Of a stretch of DNA of 64,000 nucleotides, positions 11,099 to 24,430 are shown piece by piece (position 1 is the first letter of the stretch; the number at the start of each line of letters is the position of its first letter). The notes beneath the pieces are model-generated. The model did not search any database. It was not told the DNA's origin and saw nothing but the letters and a program-made list of their open reading frames with translations. Origin of the DNA: Diploscapter coronatus (taxonomy: Eukaryota > Nematoda > Chromadorea > Rhabditida > Rhabditidae); the NCBI GenBank assembly GCA_964036155.1, contig OZ038423.1:51785249-51849248 (forward strand). The letters are read 5' to 3'. Made by a program: the position numbers and the translations under genes.

Positions 11099-13244
11099 TA
11101 AGATTTTCTTCGCTCATTATGTGAAGGGTTTTAATTTCGATGAAGCTTTACATTGCGAAAATTAGCTCAACAACATACGATCAGAGATTTTAGGGAAGTT
11201 TTGATTTTGAAAAAATCGGAATCGAAATCGGGGTTGAAATTTTTGCGAACTGGTGTCGAAATCTGAGTTGATTATTGCCAAAATCTGGACGAATTCCAAA
11301 TTTTCCAAACCTCGGAATCGAAATCGAAATTCCGAACAGCCCCGAGCTCAATTTTCGAGGCTCCACAGAGTAATCCACTTTCCGTAATGTAAAGTTCATT
11401 TTCAAATTCATAAATTTTAATGTAACTTTTCTCGAATACGATAGTTTCCAAATTCTTAATATCATGAAAGTTCAACCTGGAAATTACTTGCCCGGTAAAA
11501 AGAAAACTTTTCTGCGAATATTGTTTGCTGTCTCAAAATGAACTCTGCCTGATGCTTGCTGCCTGTTTGAAATCGAAAATGTGTGGTCAGCAGGAAACGG
11601 AATGTGATTTTCTACTCCTAACATACATGAAAATGGCAAAACAGGAACGTGAATTTTGGTGCCAAATGACGTTACTTAGTTACACAGTGAATTTGCTTGA
11701 AGTCTAATCTGTGAAACTGTTTACAGACAGGTAGATAAACTAATTCAACCAATTTGATAACTCGTGTCATAGCTATTATGAGAAATAAACTGGCGGTCGA
11801 ATGTGTGGAGCAATTATGATTCTAAATATAGCCTAGTAAGCCGAAGTATTGTGAACTAATTAGAGTGAAGCTTGATAAGAAGTAACAATTCAGTGGCGGA
11901 AATATGTGTGCTAAATTTTATTCAGTATGGACCCCTATTTATCACAGAATAATATGAAGAAACTTGGCATAAATAATAGGGTCCGCAAATGGTCTTGACA
12001 AAATTATATATTTCGGTAGCTTTCACCTCCATTTGATAAATTACGATGTAACTAAAACATCCATGAAGAAAAAATAATTTCTGATCGAAAATTGCACCGA
12101 AGGAAGTCATCAAAATGAACACGTTTTTAATTCAGAGTCGCCATGAGCACGCACAATTGAGCACGCGAATTTCGAGCTGATTTTTGATACAGAGTCGTTT
12201 TATTGGGTGGTTCACCGAATTAGGCCATGCTTTTTATGCCTAGACACTTTGAAGCACACTTGATTAGTTTTGGGTTTCAAATGATCGTATTTTGAAACAA
12301 CGCGAAAAATGCAGGAGGTGGAGTTTGCGGTCCCTAGACATAAATTTACAACTGGATAAATGAAAATGTGCAAAGTCTAAGAGCTAAATTTGTTGGGATA
12401 TGTGAGTGTATTTTACTGTAATCATAATCATGATTTTCTCATAGTGCTCTAATCTGTCCGGTGTCATTTTGTTTTGAAAAAAATGAATAGAACTTTTCAT
12501 CCTTCCATTATTTTTAAATAATTGTTTGCAGAAATATTCTAGAAAAAAAATTCCCTACAATTCTATTAAAGCAGATTTTTTAAAGTCTATCATAACTTAA
12601 GAAAGAAATATTTTCGAGACATTTTTAAGTGGATTTCGCCGGACAAAGCAAAGCACTGTTTCTATAACTTTGGCTATTACTACATGTGCCTATTTTAAAG
12701 TGTAGGAGTTAGACGCAATTCATCTAACTATAATATCTCATTTTTATTTTATTTATTCTTTCAGTTCGATAGTTTCAAGGAGAATGACGCCAAAAATCTG
12801 AGTTAATTCAGAGATGAATCTGATAGGAAGTACTAAGAAGAAATATGATCGAAGAAGGGAGATAAAGAATTAGGGAATATGGTAGTCTAGGCTAGGAAAG
12901 TGAAATGCAGGGGGATATTTAAAAGAAAAGGAGTTAAAGATGGGTTTCATTGCTGAAAAGAAAGCTGTCGTGCAAAATGAAAACAGATAATCTTTAACGT
13001 TTGATGCACGTTTGAATTCAACGAATTCTGTTTGTCATCTGCTGGGGATGTGATGTTCATTTTGAGCAAATGGCCACACTCAGATATACTGACATTTTAT
13101 TTGGCTATTTACAATATTTACTGTATAGTCAAATTTTTATATGATTCGCGATTATGTCGAAATTGATGTCACTTTCTAACAAAAATGCTTAAGCTGAAAG
13201 GTGAGCATATCTTTCGCATACTGTAAGATAATCAGAAACGCATC
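11099..13244. other. Gene-poor spacer downstream of TERT
   Basis: No convincing exon. Around 11190-11470 the sequence is low-complexity (repeated GAAATCGGAATCG-like words), which gives a spurious minus-strand frame. An open frame at 11525-11707 shows no motif and no clear join to TERT, though a diverged last exon cannot be excluded. A short imperfect hairpin pairs 11933-11950 with 11970-11988. Confidence 0.45.
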
Positions 13245-13507
13245 TACCGTAAAATCTAAAGTAGAAGTCTCCCTATATAGAAGTCCACCCCTCAACGTGC
13301 CGGAACTATCCATTGCCCAATTTAAATCATCTCAGAGAGTATTTTATAGTGTTATCTAGAGAATATAAAGTGGATTAGTCTTGATTTGAAGTAGTTATAA
13401 TCATTAGATGAGAAGTCGTCGTGGTTTGAAAATGAGAATTTTTCAAAGGTTTGAGGTGGGGATCGAAAAATACAAGTGCATGGATTTCTATTTTAGATTT
13501 TACGGTA
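13245..13507. mobile_element. TA-flanked MITE, 263 bp (Tc1/mariner-like)
   Basis: Begins TACCGTAAAATCTAAAGTAG and ends with the inverted form, TTTTAGATTTTACGGTA. Terminal inverted repeats are about 25 bp and a TA sits at each end, as in Tc1/mariner-type insertions. There is no coding capacity. A longer relative lies at 61671-62246. Confidence 0.75.
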
Positions 13508-16500
13508 TGTATTATTGTTGCTAGATTTACATATCAGTTTAGTAACAAAACTCAACTATTGATATAATCTACGCAATATTATCATAATTAATTTACAAGC
13601 AATATTTATTTATCGTAGCAAAGACCAACCTCGTCGTAATTCGATATTCGATATCTTTTTCCTAATCTATCCATAATAATCATTCTTAATTCACGAACTA
13701 TTACTACTTTCAATCATTAAAAATCAACACGAACTGAATACGCGTTCACTTTGCTAAAGTGGGATGACAACATCCCAGACGCGACAGACAGATAGACATC
13801 TGCATATCTGCTGTGGCCCCTTCAGCCTCACCGATATGATCTAAGGAGGTTACCCGCGAATTCTATTTTAGTTCTCTTCTTCATATGCACTTATAGCATT
13901 TCTTAGTAGGCTTAGCACATTTTTCTTCCCAGAATATGGGATTGAAGATCAAGAAGTTTTAATTATTAATTCCTTAAACATGAATTTTTATTCTCACGAC
14001 GTCGACTAATTTGGCAAACGTTTTTCTTTCTATCTTTTCCATTTTTTAAAATAAAAAGTCAAACATATCCACAAAAATGAATAAACGGCACGTGCCAATA
14101 TCCTCGTGATTGACTCTAAATTCTTTGCTCATTACTTTTTATTAAAGAAAACCTCATCAGGACTTAAATTATTAATAATTTCAGTAAGTATTATTTAATC
14201 ATGATCAAATTGTATTTCATCATTGTGTTTCATTTATGGTTTCGAATCAATAGCGTGATTAATATAGCAATCGATCCTTTGCGGGAATAATTTTCGAGCA
14301 TCGAAATGGCATTGTAAAGAAACGTAGCCGAATGTGTGCGACCTCGATGTAAAGAGTGAATAAGCAATTGACAATGGATTCGAAAAATGGAATGAAAAGG
14401 GAGAGATAAATGGAATGGAAACGTTTGAAATGCTCGAGTGTATAGACTACACGAACTGAACGGAGTAATGGAGAACGAGAATGGGAGGGGGAGCTCAGAA
14501 AAGCGACTCAACATAGTGTTGAGGCAAAAGAATTACTTCTAGGCAGGATAGGATTGATATATGCCATTTTCCAGATGGGTAATCATTTAATCAGACACTC
14601 CTATTGAGAACTGATCAGTTCATACGTGGTTTATTCATCAGAATCGATAAACAGAAAGCGAGAGCGGGGGAGCGGCAAAATAGAAGGGGAGAGAGAAAAG
14701 GGAGTGCGGACTGAGTGCGGAATTAAGGGGACTGGCAACACAGATCATTCTGTCTGTTGCTGCTGCGTGCTAGTTTGGGCCCGCCTCGATAGAGAAAATG
14801 AGACACGGCAGAGGGGCGAGAGAGGCTGCAACTGCGAGAGGAACGGGGCGGTAGGAATTCGAAAGATGAAAGACGTTTCCTCTGTCTTTTTCTTTTCTAC
14901 GTTTTTCGCTTGTTCCCAGTCGACGTCGAAGGGTTACGAATCTACACAATATTGCACATTCTCTGCAAAATGCTTATTTTATGAATTTTCGAGCTTCTTA
15001 TCAAGTGGTGATAATTAGAAAGTCACAATAAATTGCAGATTGCCTTTGATATTCATTTTTTCTTTTAATTTCGTATCTTATGTCGAATCTTGCAATGTAG
15101 CATGCAATACCAGAGATCTCTTTCCCTGCGATCGTGCGACGTTCATTTCGCGCAGTTTGCATTTTTCGTCTTTTTTGTAATTTATTGTGTCAGTGCTCGT
15201 TCCTCTACTTCAGCGCTCCAGTTCAAGGCAATTTCTGTTTACTGTAGTATTTTTCTTTTAAAATGTAATTTACTCATCACATCATTGTCGTTTTCATATC
15301 TTTATCGAAGAATTAATTCATTTGATTATGACTATGAATATTTTCATTTTATAAATTATTATGTCCGTGTATAATGCGTGAGTGAATATGATCCCCGGTT
15401 TCTAAGAACCGCTAAGAAGATAGTCCGGTCGGGAAATGGAAAGGATATTAGTCTGTTTAGCCTTTTTCCTTTCTAGTCTAAATGCTCAGCTGCTCCCTCG
15501 CCTCTCCGATTGTCTGTCGTCTTCATATTTCCTCTTATATCGGCTCGAAATGCTAAACTCATACCATTTCATCATGTCTGAAAATGATCCGATAATGAAA
15601 CGGAATATGTCGAGCAGAGTCATCGCAGTCTAATTTTTTATCGAATCAAACTATTCCTATTCCACTCATCTAAATCCCATACATTTCATCTACAGCTTAT
15701 CTTCCTCTCTGAGTAAGCTCCGTATGCAGACTTGAACAACTCACCAAATACTAGGAGAACAAAATTTCCAAAAATAAATCCAAATTATTCTTTCTACTTT
15801 GACTATACAGAATAAGCCTATTTGAGAAGTAGTGAATGATAAATACTCAATATTGACTGGCTTTCATACCATTAGCATCTTTGATGCAACATTTGCGAAT
15901 TTCGTTAATAACAACGACGATGAGGACTAAAATTAGAGGATACGCAACTCATTGCGTAATTTAAATCCGGCATGATCAGCTTTAAAAAATTCTACCATGG
16001 TGAATAACATTAGCTGTGTACTTCAAAGTCAAATGATGCAGAACCAGTACTTTCTTTTGCATCGACCAAACCGCGATCAGTTCATATAAAGTGCAGCTCT
16101 ACCCTATGCAGTTTCGACAAAAATTGAATCTCAAACCACCGTAATTAACAGCTAATTAGCTTCTCAAAAATCTCTTCAGGATAATAATAATTTGTCTAGT
16201 TTAGTCATTTTTATTTTTTTTACAATTTATTTAACAACAACTTCCTTGGACTATTCCCTTCGATCATAACTGATAACAATAACGTAAAGTCCCCTCATTC
16301 CTCTTCATTCTAATGCAGCGATGCAGCTCCTCTCCAATCGATGTGATCATTTTCGTTCCTTCTCGTCTGTCTATCTGGTGCTGCTTCCCTGTGTTACATG
16401 CTTCCCGCTTTGTCATCCATTTCTGCATCGTTACCGATCTATGTTGCCTATTTTGTCTTGTTTCCTCTATCTATCACCAATCTCTAATATTTCCATTTTC

Positions 16501-16512
16501 ATTATTAGATTC

Positions 16513-16600
16513 GGCTCCTAGAAAAAGACACCGGGTTTTTTTTCTTTTCTTGCTTCCTCATACTATTTCTTAGAAAAGCCGGTGTCTTTTTCTAGGAGCC
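16513..16600. repeat. Perfect short hairpin, 22 bp arms
   Basis: GGCTCCTAGAAAAAGACACC and two further bases at 16513-16534 are exactly inverted at 16579-16600, around a CT-rich 44-base loop. A hairpin RNA or a minimal MITE is possible. No other copy was noticed in the window. Confidence 0.75.
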
Positions 16601-18340
16601 TTAGATTCAGTATAGAATTCATTCGTTTACGATAAGTTCCTCAGACGATTCGGCGTTTCTTATTTGAGTGTGTCTATGTATGCCACGTTGCTATTCGAAT
16701 TTTCCTGCTTCTTTGTCATTCGCTTCTTAATTCACCGTATTGCTCTGCAGTCTCCATAAGCGGACCTCCAGCCTGTTTATCCGTTTTGCATACATCTCAT
16801 AAATTTAACTCCAGGCTCGCAGAAACACGGAGCACTAATTTTAATCTTATTTGGAAAGAAACTGAGACGAAACCTAATAGCAGCACCTATATTTTCATTC
16901 CATTCCCTTTTCTCTCTTTTCGTTTTGCCCTGTTTCCTCTAGTTTCTTTCCCGATCTCAACAGAAACTGATGTATGGTGTCATTTTGGCTGTTCTTTCTT
17001 ATTTCTCTGCTCTCTCCTCTTTCAACGCATTCCTTAGTTTCTTATCTTTTCTTCGTTTAATTTCCATTCCTAGAAATAGTTTCTGACATAATGTTTATCA
17101 AAGTATCACAAAATTATTGGAAAACTAATGAGGAAGAAAAGAGCAGACGAAACCTAGTGATATCAATTATGAGAAAGAAATGAGAAGCGGTGAGAGAAAC
17201 AATCGGTTAGTTTATCACTACTACAGTACCAAAACAAGATGCTTCAATTTGAAATAATGATGTGGATGAGAATAAGAAGGTGAAGGGAATAATTAGGGAT
17301 GGATACAGAGATCGGTGATGCGGTACAGCGACAGCAGCAGTGCCTTCTGACTATCTGTCTCCTCTCTACCCCTTTTCCTGCATGCCTTCCCACTGCCCGA
17401 CTGGCTGATCTATGGTTTCATCTGATTCTCAAATTTTCATCAAATTCAGCCTATTTCTCCAACTCCGCTCGCCATTCTCACCACCGATCCTTTTCATCTC
17501 ACTTCGTGATGTTCGATGCAACTTTTCTGCACACTGAAACGGGACGGAGGCGAACAAAATCGTAGCGAAAAGAGACTGGAAATGGGGGAGAATTGGAGAG
17601 AGTGAAAGGCATATTAACACGCAGAGTAAGCCGAACCGATGTTGGAGACTACAAGTTCGAGAGTCGAAATATCGAAACACTAAAATACCTGGTAGTTTTC
17701 AGCTGCAGTTCTTGGATTATTATTCGAAAATTCGCAAATATATGTATTCCTTTATAGTTCAGTATCGAATTTTTCACTCGCGCTATCTATCCGACTATCC
17801 GACTATCTGACTATCTGATCCTCATAGTCTAGAATTTCTGCATGTTATACGTAATTTTCACTTAGTCCAGTAAATTTGTCTGTACTCACAACGAAATTGA
17901 ATGATGTCCCCAAAATTCTGCATAAATGAATATCAACATCTTTTCCTATGTCTGGAACCTTTCAGTTTTATAATAATAAGATTGCTATTGAAGTATTGAT
18001 TGACACTATTTTTAGAAATCTTTCATTCGTACATTAAATTTTTTCATAAACTATTTAATGTCTTCCATTTGAGTTAACTTTGACCTTCATCATGATAAAT
18101 TAGTGAACGAATTCATTCGTTCATTTTTAAAACTCATTTCATCCTGTTCTTCTTCGTCGTCTTGTTACATTTTGTTGCTGATGACGAACAATAATCCTAT
18201 TTCGAGTATTTACATCGTCCAAATTCATCGTGCATTAGGAAAAGAATGAAGGAAGGAGAAATGAGATGACGTTAGCCATTTCAGCTTAATCAACCCATAT
18301 CTGCCCGTCCCCTTGTCAGCTTTATCATCTCCCGACTAGA

Positions 18341-18360
18341 AGCAGCAGCAGCAGCAGCAG
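18341..18360 (+). repeat. AGC trinucleotide run in presumed 5' UTR
   Basis: A run of uninterrupted AGC units followed by CAGG-type repeats, about 150 bases before the nuclear receptor start codon. It is upstream of the ATG and therefore presumed untranslated. Confidence 0.7.
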
Positions 18361-18512
18361 GGAAGCAGGCAGGCAGACAGCCAGCCACAGGCGACAGTCT
18401 CCGTCTTCAGCCCCACAGCCCTTCATTTCACTTTTCTCTGCCATTTTCCCGTATCACGCATCAGTCTCCAGTTCCTGTCTTTGCCCCCCGTCCTTTGCCT
18501 ACAGTCCATTCA

Positions 18513-21500
18513 ATGTCTGCGACCTGGGTTGAGTGCGGATCGATGGCCGACTTCAGGCTCGATGCGTCTGGCACTGCTGTCGTAACACTCCCACTCACTC
18601 TCGGACAAATCACTGCTGCAGGCAATAATGGTAAATATTTTCAAATAATAGATTAGATTAAACTAATTGGAACTGATTATCATGAATTAGTAATTTCCTT
18701 TTAACTTTTGACCATCAACTAAGTGATTAGCAATGGGTCGAATGACATCATCCTAACCAATGCTAAAGTAGTGCGGCAATCCCTTCATATTTCAAGGTCA
18801 AAATGAACGTACATTCAGGTGGTTCTCATCCAACTCTAGTCTCTCTATCAATGCCAGTTTCATCCACCAACAGCATGTGTTTGGCTCCGATAGGATTGGG
18901 TGCTCCTTCAATACAGACACAGGGTAAATTTTGCCTATTTTTACTAGACAATATTCAGAGGTTTTATTTATCTGTAAAACTACATAAACCGTAGGAGAAT
19001 TTTGAAGTCATAATATATTGTAAATGATGATCTTTAAATAAATATGCAACTTACCACAAATATCAATTTATTTGAAATAAATATATCTGACAAAATGTGA
19101 GTGAGTCATTGTACACATCAATTAGATTTGATTTCGTTCATAGCTAATAAGTTTCAGCGCTTCAAACAGTCCAAACGATAGCCACTCCATCGAATTCGAA
19201 TGGCATGAATATGCAATTGCTGGAATCGAAATGTCGAGTGTGCAATCGAATCTACGATGGAAGTCAGCATTTCGGAATTGAAGTGAGTAGCGTAGTAATG
19301 CACATAATTTGTTTGGTACCCTTAGGAGTAAAATCTAACAAATTACTCTAGTAACTCATGAAATATCAGTCATTTTACAGAAAAAATTCCAGCCAAAATA
19401 ATCTAAGTTATAACAATTCAAACCTTCAACATAAAGAACGAAAATCGACATTGATTCTGACTTATTAGGGCGGAGATTCCTTAAAAAAAATTACAACGAA
19501 ACCCCAATTGAAGTCTCCTTATAATAGAAATCCACCTTTCAAAGATTACATAACTACCCATTACCCAAATCAAACCATTTCGAAAAGCGATTTCATGGAT
19601 ACATTGAAATGTCTAGAGCATACAAACTTTCATAAAAAACGCGTGTTTTCAAAATTAGGTATTGTAATCATTGAGAGAAAACTAATCTTTAAACTTTTCG
19701 ATAGTCAATATGAGAGATGTAACTTTTGACGAAGCATCATCCTATTTTTATCGGAAGCTTCAACATTTTTATGCCTATAAAATTCACTGCTGATAGCGGT
19801 AAAGATGGATTACGGTATTCTTCTCTGAAAGGCGTATTTTCGATTAGTAATTTCTATATAGCCGCTCGCTAAACTGCGCAATAGATAGTTAAACATTGAA
19901 AGAATTCGTTTCTATTGTATTCGTATGAATTCTACTTTATAGTCTACACACTTCGACGTCTTTAACACAATTGGTTTCTTTCGCGTTTCGAATGAATTGC
20001 TGTCTCTCGGTTTTCTTCGCTTTTTTCACTTCTGCCAATTTTTAGCTTCCTCGAAAACGCAAATAGTTTTGTAAGAAGAAGAAAGAGCAACTCTGCAGTG
20101 AGAAGTCGGTAGGTAAATGGGCGATTGAGAGATGTGTGATGAGAATTTCTGAAACTAAATTTTATGTTAGTCTGGGATCCAACACTACAATCCTTTCTTC
20201 TAGTTCAGAGATTTGGATTCGTGATATCTATTGCCAGTTTTCCTCTGCATGTCGTGTCATGGTCAGGACGTTTTATAATAAGAAAAAGTGTCAACAGAGA
20301 AATGAGTAAAAATGATCATCAACATTCTGCTTAGATTTAGGTGTTTGAGATAGAATCAGGCTGAAATTCTTCACGAATTTCTTCATTAGGGCTATTTGGA
20401 TGTGAAAGAAATAGACTGGAAATGTGTGACGAAAAGAGAAAGTGGCGACAGACAGCAGAGATAACTGAAATTACTGAAATTAAGAGGATGATTGCAATGA
20501 ACTGGGGAAGATAATGATCGACTGACCATCGCTGACTATGAATAAGAATAAAGGGAACTGCTCGAAAGGAATCAACTGCGTCACAGAGGCAGAAAGTAGA
20601 ACGAACGATTCTCTTTGGATACAGAAGGAAACGAGACAGAAAGAGTGACAACATTTCAACTCGCGAAATTGCAGCATAGATCAGTCCGCTATTTTTCACA
20701 TGTCCTTTTCTCATTATTTTGCGTTTCTCTTCGAAAATTTTCTGCTAGGACAGACAACATTATGGCTAGCAAGAAGGCGGTTGTTTCAAAATAGCTAAAT
20801 TTGCTTCATAAAATCATCAAATTTCACATGTTTGGTGAGAGAAAAGGATAGAAAAAACCGTCTAGTCAATATCAATTTGACATTCAGAAAATAAAAGTGA
20901 CGCAAACATTATGCAATTTTCTGCCAGCTTGAAGCGAAATCACCTTTATGATTAAGAAAATCGTAAATAGCAACATTCTTCTTCTAAATATTTATCCATT
21001 TTGATGCGCTATCTCGCGAGGTTTCCACATTCCTGATATCTAGACAATATTTTTGAGTTACGAAGGGCAAGAAGACGAGAAGTAGGTTGAGGATCAGACG
21101 AAGTGACCATCAGATTTAATCTCCCTTCCAACGCGGTTATCAGCTGTCTAGCATCTCGTTTTCCTCTTTACAGTCATTCCGCTCTATAGCCTCTAACTTT
21201 CTTTTTCACCCTTTTCCCTTCTCAATTATGCCAGTTCGTGGCCTAGGGGAATTGGTGAACACTGGTGCTAGTTTTCTGTCTCTCCTTTCTCATCTACATC
21301 ATCCCTTTTAGGAAATAAAATTTATACGCAGCATTCATAAACAGAGAAGATTATGGAATTAGACAGGAAAAAATGACATGAATGCCAGAACGAAATTTAC
21401 TTATAAAGTACACATCCAAACACAAATAAAGTCTGAAATTCAGAAATGATATTGATTTCTAAACAAATAACAAAGTAAAATTTCAGGTCTGCCGTGCCTG

Positions 21501-24430
21501 TGCCGCGTTTTTCCGTCGTTCAGTGGCGTGCAAGAAGCGATTCGTTTGCAGAAGAGGAGGAGATAATTGTCATCTGAATACGCCTCGCAAAGTGACCTGC
21601 CAGAAATGCAGATGGGTCAAGTGTCTGGAAGTTGGACTTCAGAAAGAATGTATGAGGAATATGCTATAAGCCTAATCTTGCTTCATTGTTTAGTAGTGAA
21701 TCAGAAGACCGTAATCAAGAGCAACAGTCCACCATTGGGCGGTCATGTTCAGCAGTCGAGTTCTCCCCTGGACTCGGACAATGTTGATGATTGTGATATC
21801 AAAGACGAAAGAAGCTCATCAGCAGATGACAGAACTACGGTAGGAGGAGGAAAAAGAAATAAACAATCCGATCATCTCAATTCAGCCCCTATTCAAACCT
21901 AAACCAACGAATTCCCTGCCTCCTTCCGGTGTCAGTCCTGGAAAACAAAGAATAACCCTCATCTACAAAATCATATACAATTATCAGTAAGGAGAGATGA
22001 GATAAGACCAGAATAATTAGCTCATTTCTTCAGGGAATTCTGTGCCAAGCGCATCATTCTCGAACAGTCGATTGCAGGTCATGGCGATTCTCCGATGATC
22101 TTCAACGGAAAGGTATTACTCCTGGCACAAATAGAATAATCGCAACTCTTTACAGAGCTTCTGTCGTGCCACTCAAAGTCGTCTGGTCGAAATTTACAAG
22201 CAGTGGATGCCTTTGCTGCTCCAATTTCTCTCGGGAACATTCGAAGAATTCAGGGATCTTGATGATTTAGAGAGAGTAAGACTTGAGCATTTATTTTAAA
22301 TATTACTGAAACAGTTATTTTTTGTGATTTTTAATCTTGGGCTTGTAAAACCTAGAGGTGCAAGATACTGCTGTTTTTTAATATGATAGAAAGAAGAAGG
22401 CGAAAAAGAGATAGCGATGAGGAATCATTGTTTCGCTATATCCTGTGGTATATAATATTTTCGAGCTAACACGGGATGTTCTACTGTCAAAAGCTGGCTA
22501 TTGTGCGTCTTCTGTAAAAGTGCGCATTGCGATTAAACCTTTCCCTTTTATTTCTCTGCGTACTCCACTCATTAGCCAGTTCTCTCAAAGGTCTTTCCTA
22601 CTCAATCCATATTAACGCAATCAAAGGAAATGGCATCGTAACAGTGGATAAGGGAAGTGTCTGTAGTGATTCGAATTATCTTGCATTTATTAACAAATTC
22701 ACATTTTCAAAAAGTTCAATCATACTGCGCACTTTAACGGAAAACACGCACAATAGTCAGCTTTTGACAGTACATAGTAATTCAGATTTAGATACAACTT
22801 TCTATACGAACATATTTGATCCTGTTGATCATGATTATCAAATCAGAAAAGTGCTAAACAGGAACTTGAAGTTGAAAAATTCGAAGCCCTTTTGGCCCGT
22901 ATTTTGTGCGGGAAATAAGCAAATTCCTTCGCCAAGCATATATGCAAATTTATCAATTTAAAAATATGTACAAGTAAAGAACTGAGGATTTTCGCCGAGT
23001 TCCCTACTCCAGTTTCCTATTTAGTATTTTTACTTCACCATCATCTACGTCATCGAAAAATTCTATGTGGAAAGTTTCTTCTAAATCTGAGTTTTTATAT
23101 GGGAGCTTCCTTTGTTAGCTATATTACATCATTGATTAACGTTCAATCTACTGAAAAATCGTACTAATTAGACAAATTGACAGTAATTTGCAAAAATAAA
23201 TAACTATGGAATATCATCAAAATTCGTCGCTTTTTGTCTTGATTAATTGTCGAGACTGGCGAGTAAATTTACGCAGCTGTCGCGAAAAAAACCTTTCATT
23301 AAATTCTTCGTATTCGTTCTCAAATAAAATGTGAAAGCCAATAATATGAAATGATCTCTGGTGCAGACTGAATAAGGGACTGCGCCGTTATAATATTGAA
23401 AAATCACGAAAAAATATTTAGGAACGTGTCATTCAAATGTTCTACCCTTGCTTCATGCAAATGGAATCATGCTATCTAAGCTACAAGTACTTATCGCCAG
23501 AAGACATTGAAAAAAAGTAAAAGATATTCTTCTCAGAAAGATCTCAACATTTCTTTTCAGATTGATTGCTACTCACACTACTTACATCGACATCTCGAAT
23601 GTTGGAAACCTCTTCGCCGACGTCGGACTTGACGAGAAACCTGACTTTACTCAGTTCACTGCGTAAGAATTTTTTTCAGGATAAGGAAAGTACTTTATGA
23701 TTCAGCGTGATTCGCAATCTCGTAGGTGAAATGAATTCGATTCTGATTCGACCAATGCGCAACTTCAACATCACAGAGATCGAATTCGCTGCCCTTCTGG
23801 CATTGAATTTGTGGTCGCCAAGTATGATGACATCTAAAGAATAGATTGATGATTAAATATTTTCAGAGAATCACCGAGGAACTCTGCAGCGTGAAAAATT
23901 AGCTGATAAAATTAGAACCTCAATTTTCGACGAGCTGCATGTTCTTTATCGAGAAGAAATGAAGATGGATAACTATGCCAAACGATTCGGGGAGCTAATG
24001 TGTCTGTTCAGCGATATTCAGGTTTGTATCTACAATAACATAAAGGTCGAAAATAGTTCATGATTATTTAAACGACTTATTATATCAATATTTTCGTGCA
24101 GCATTTTTTTTAAATTTGTAAGCTTGAAGATAAAATAGAGTATCAACGATCATCAAAATTTAATCCAAATTAATTCATAAAAATCTAAAATTTAATAAAT
24201 TATTCTAAACATATATGCACCACTTATCATGCATTCAAATATAAAAAAATAAGCGTTGAAGAAGGTAAAATTTACGCGATTAAGAAGATTTCTTGTGAGA
24301 AATGAACTTTCTTCAGGAAGCACGATGGCTCCCGATCCCATTTGCCCGCTTGCCCTGTGGAGGCGATCCGAGATGCAAGCTTCTGACAGACGTCGATGGG
24401 AATGCATTCGTTCAAACCAAAGCATTTTAA
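18513..24430 (+). CDS. Nuclear hormone receptor, nematode type
   Basis: Zinc-finger transcription factor acting in the nucleus. Exons: 18513-18630, 18819-18923, 19158-19282, 21487-21649, 21694-21839, 21886-21986, 22034-22112, 22156-22275, 23422-23516, 23561-23662, 23706-23821, 23867-24021, 24317-24430. All phases agree, giving 512 residues. The DNA-binding domain has finger 1 cysteines 100, 103, 118 and 121 and finger 2 cysteines 131, 137, 144, 154 and 157 (the nine cysteines typical of the domain). The P-box reads CRACAAFFRR, the form common in the large nematode-specific receptor set. A serine-rich hinge with SSSPLDSDNVDDCD follows. The ligand-binding domain runs from about 250 (EFCAKRIILEQS) to the end, with RNFNITEIEFAALLALNLW as a recognisable helix. 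The N-terminal 95 residues are low-complexity. I see no clear AF-2 motif in the short last exon. TTTGCCTACAG ends 8 bases before the ATG and could be a leader acceptor. The exact subfamily is not determined. Confidence 0.93.
22478..22773. repeat. Inverted repeat in nuclear receptor intron 8, with open frame
   Basis: The left arm (22478-22525, with GTCAAAAGCTGGCTATTGTG) is inverted at 22724-22773. Inside and beyond it an open frame of 144 codons (22527-22961, plus) starts with MRLNLSLLFLCVLHSLASS, which resembles a signal peptide. Sequence at 22900-23020 resembles 61915-62020 in the TA-flanked element. The frame is therefore more likely repeat DNA than a nested gene. Confidence 0.55.

Larger units (their letters stand above)
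13508..18512. other. Long intergenic region with GA/CT-rich tracts before the nuclear receptor
   Basis: About 5 kb without a supported gene. GA-rich tracts occur at 14370-14500 and 14640-14870; CT-rich tracts at 16280-16560, 16880-17040 and 17340-17560. These generate biased open frames without motifs. The last 250 bases (from about 18290) are GC-richer than their surroundings, with CAG and CAGG runs, and probably form the promoter and 5' UTR of the receptor gene. Confidence 0.45.

Noticed and set aside
11525..11707. Candidate extra C-terminal exon of TERT
   Set aside because: No family motif, no acceptor in suitable phase, and the preceding TERT exon already ends in a stop.
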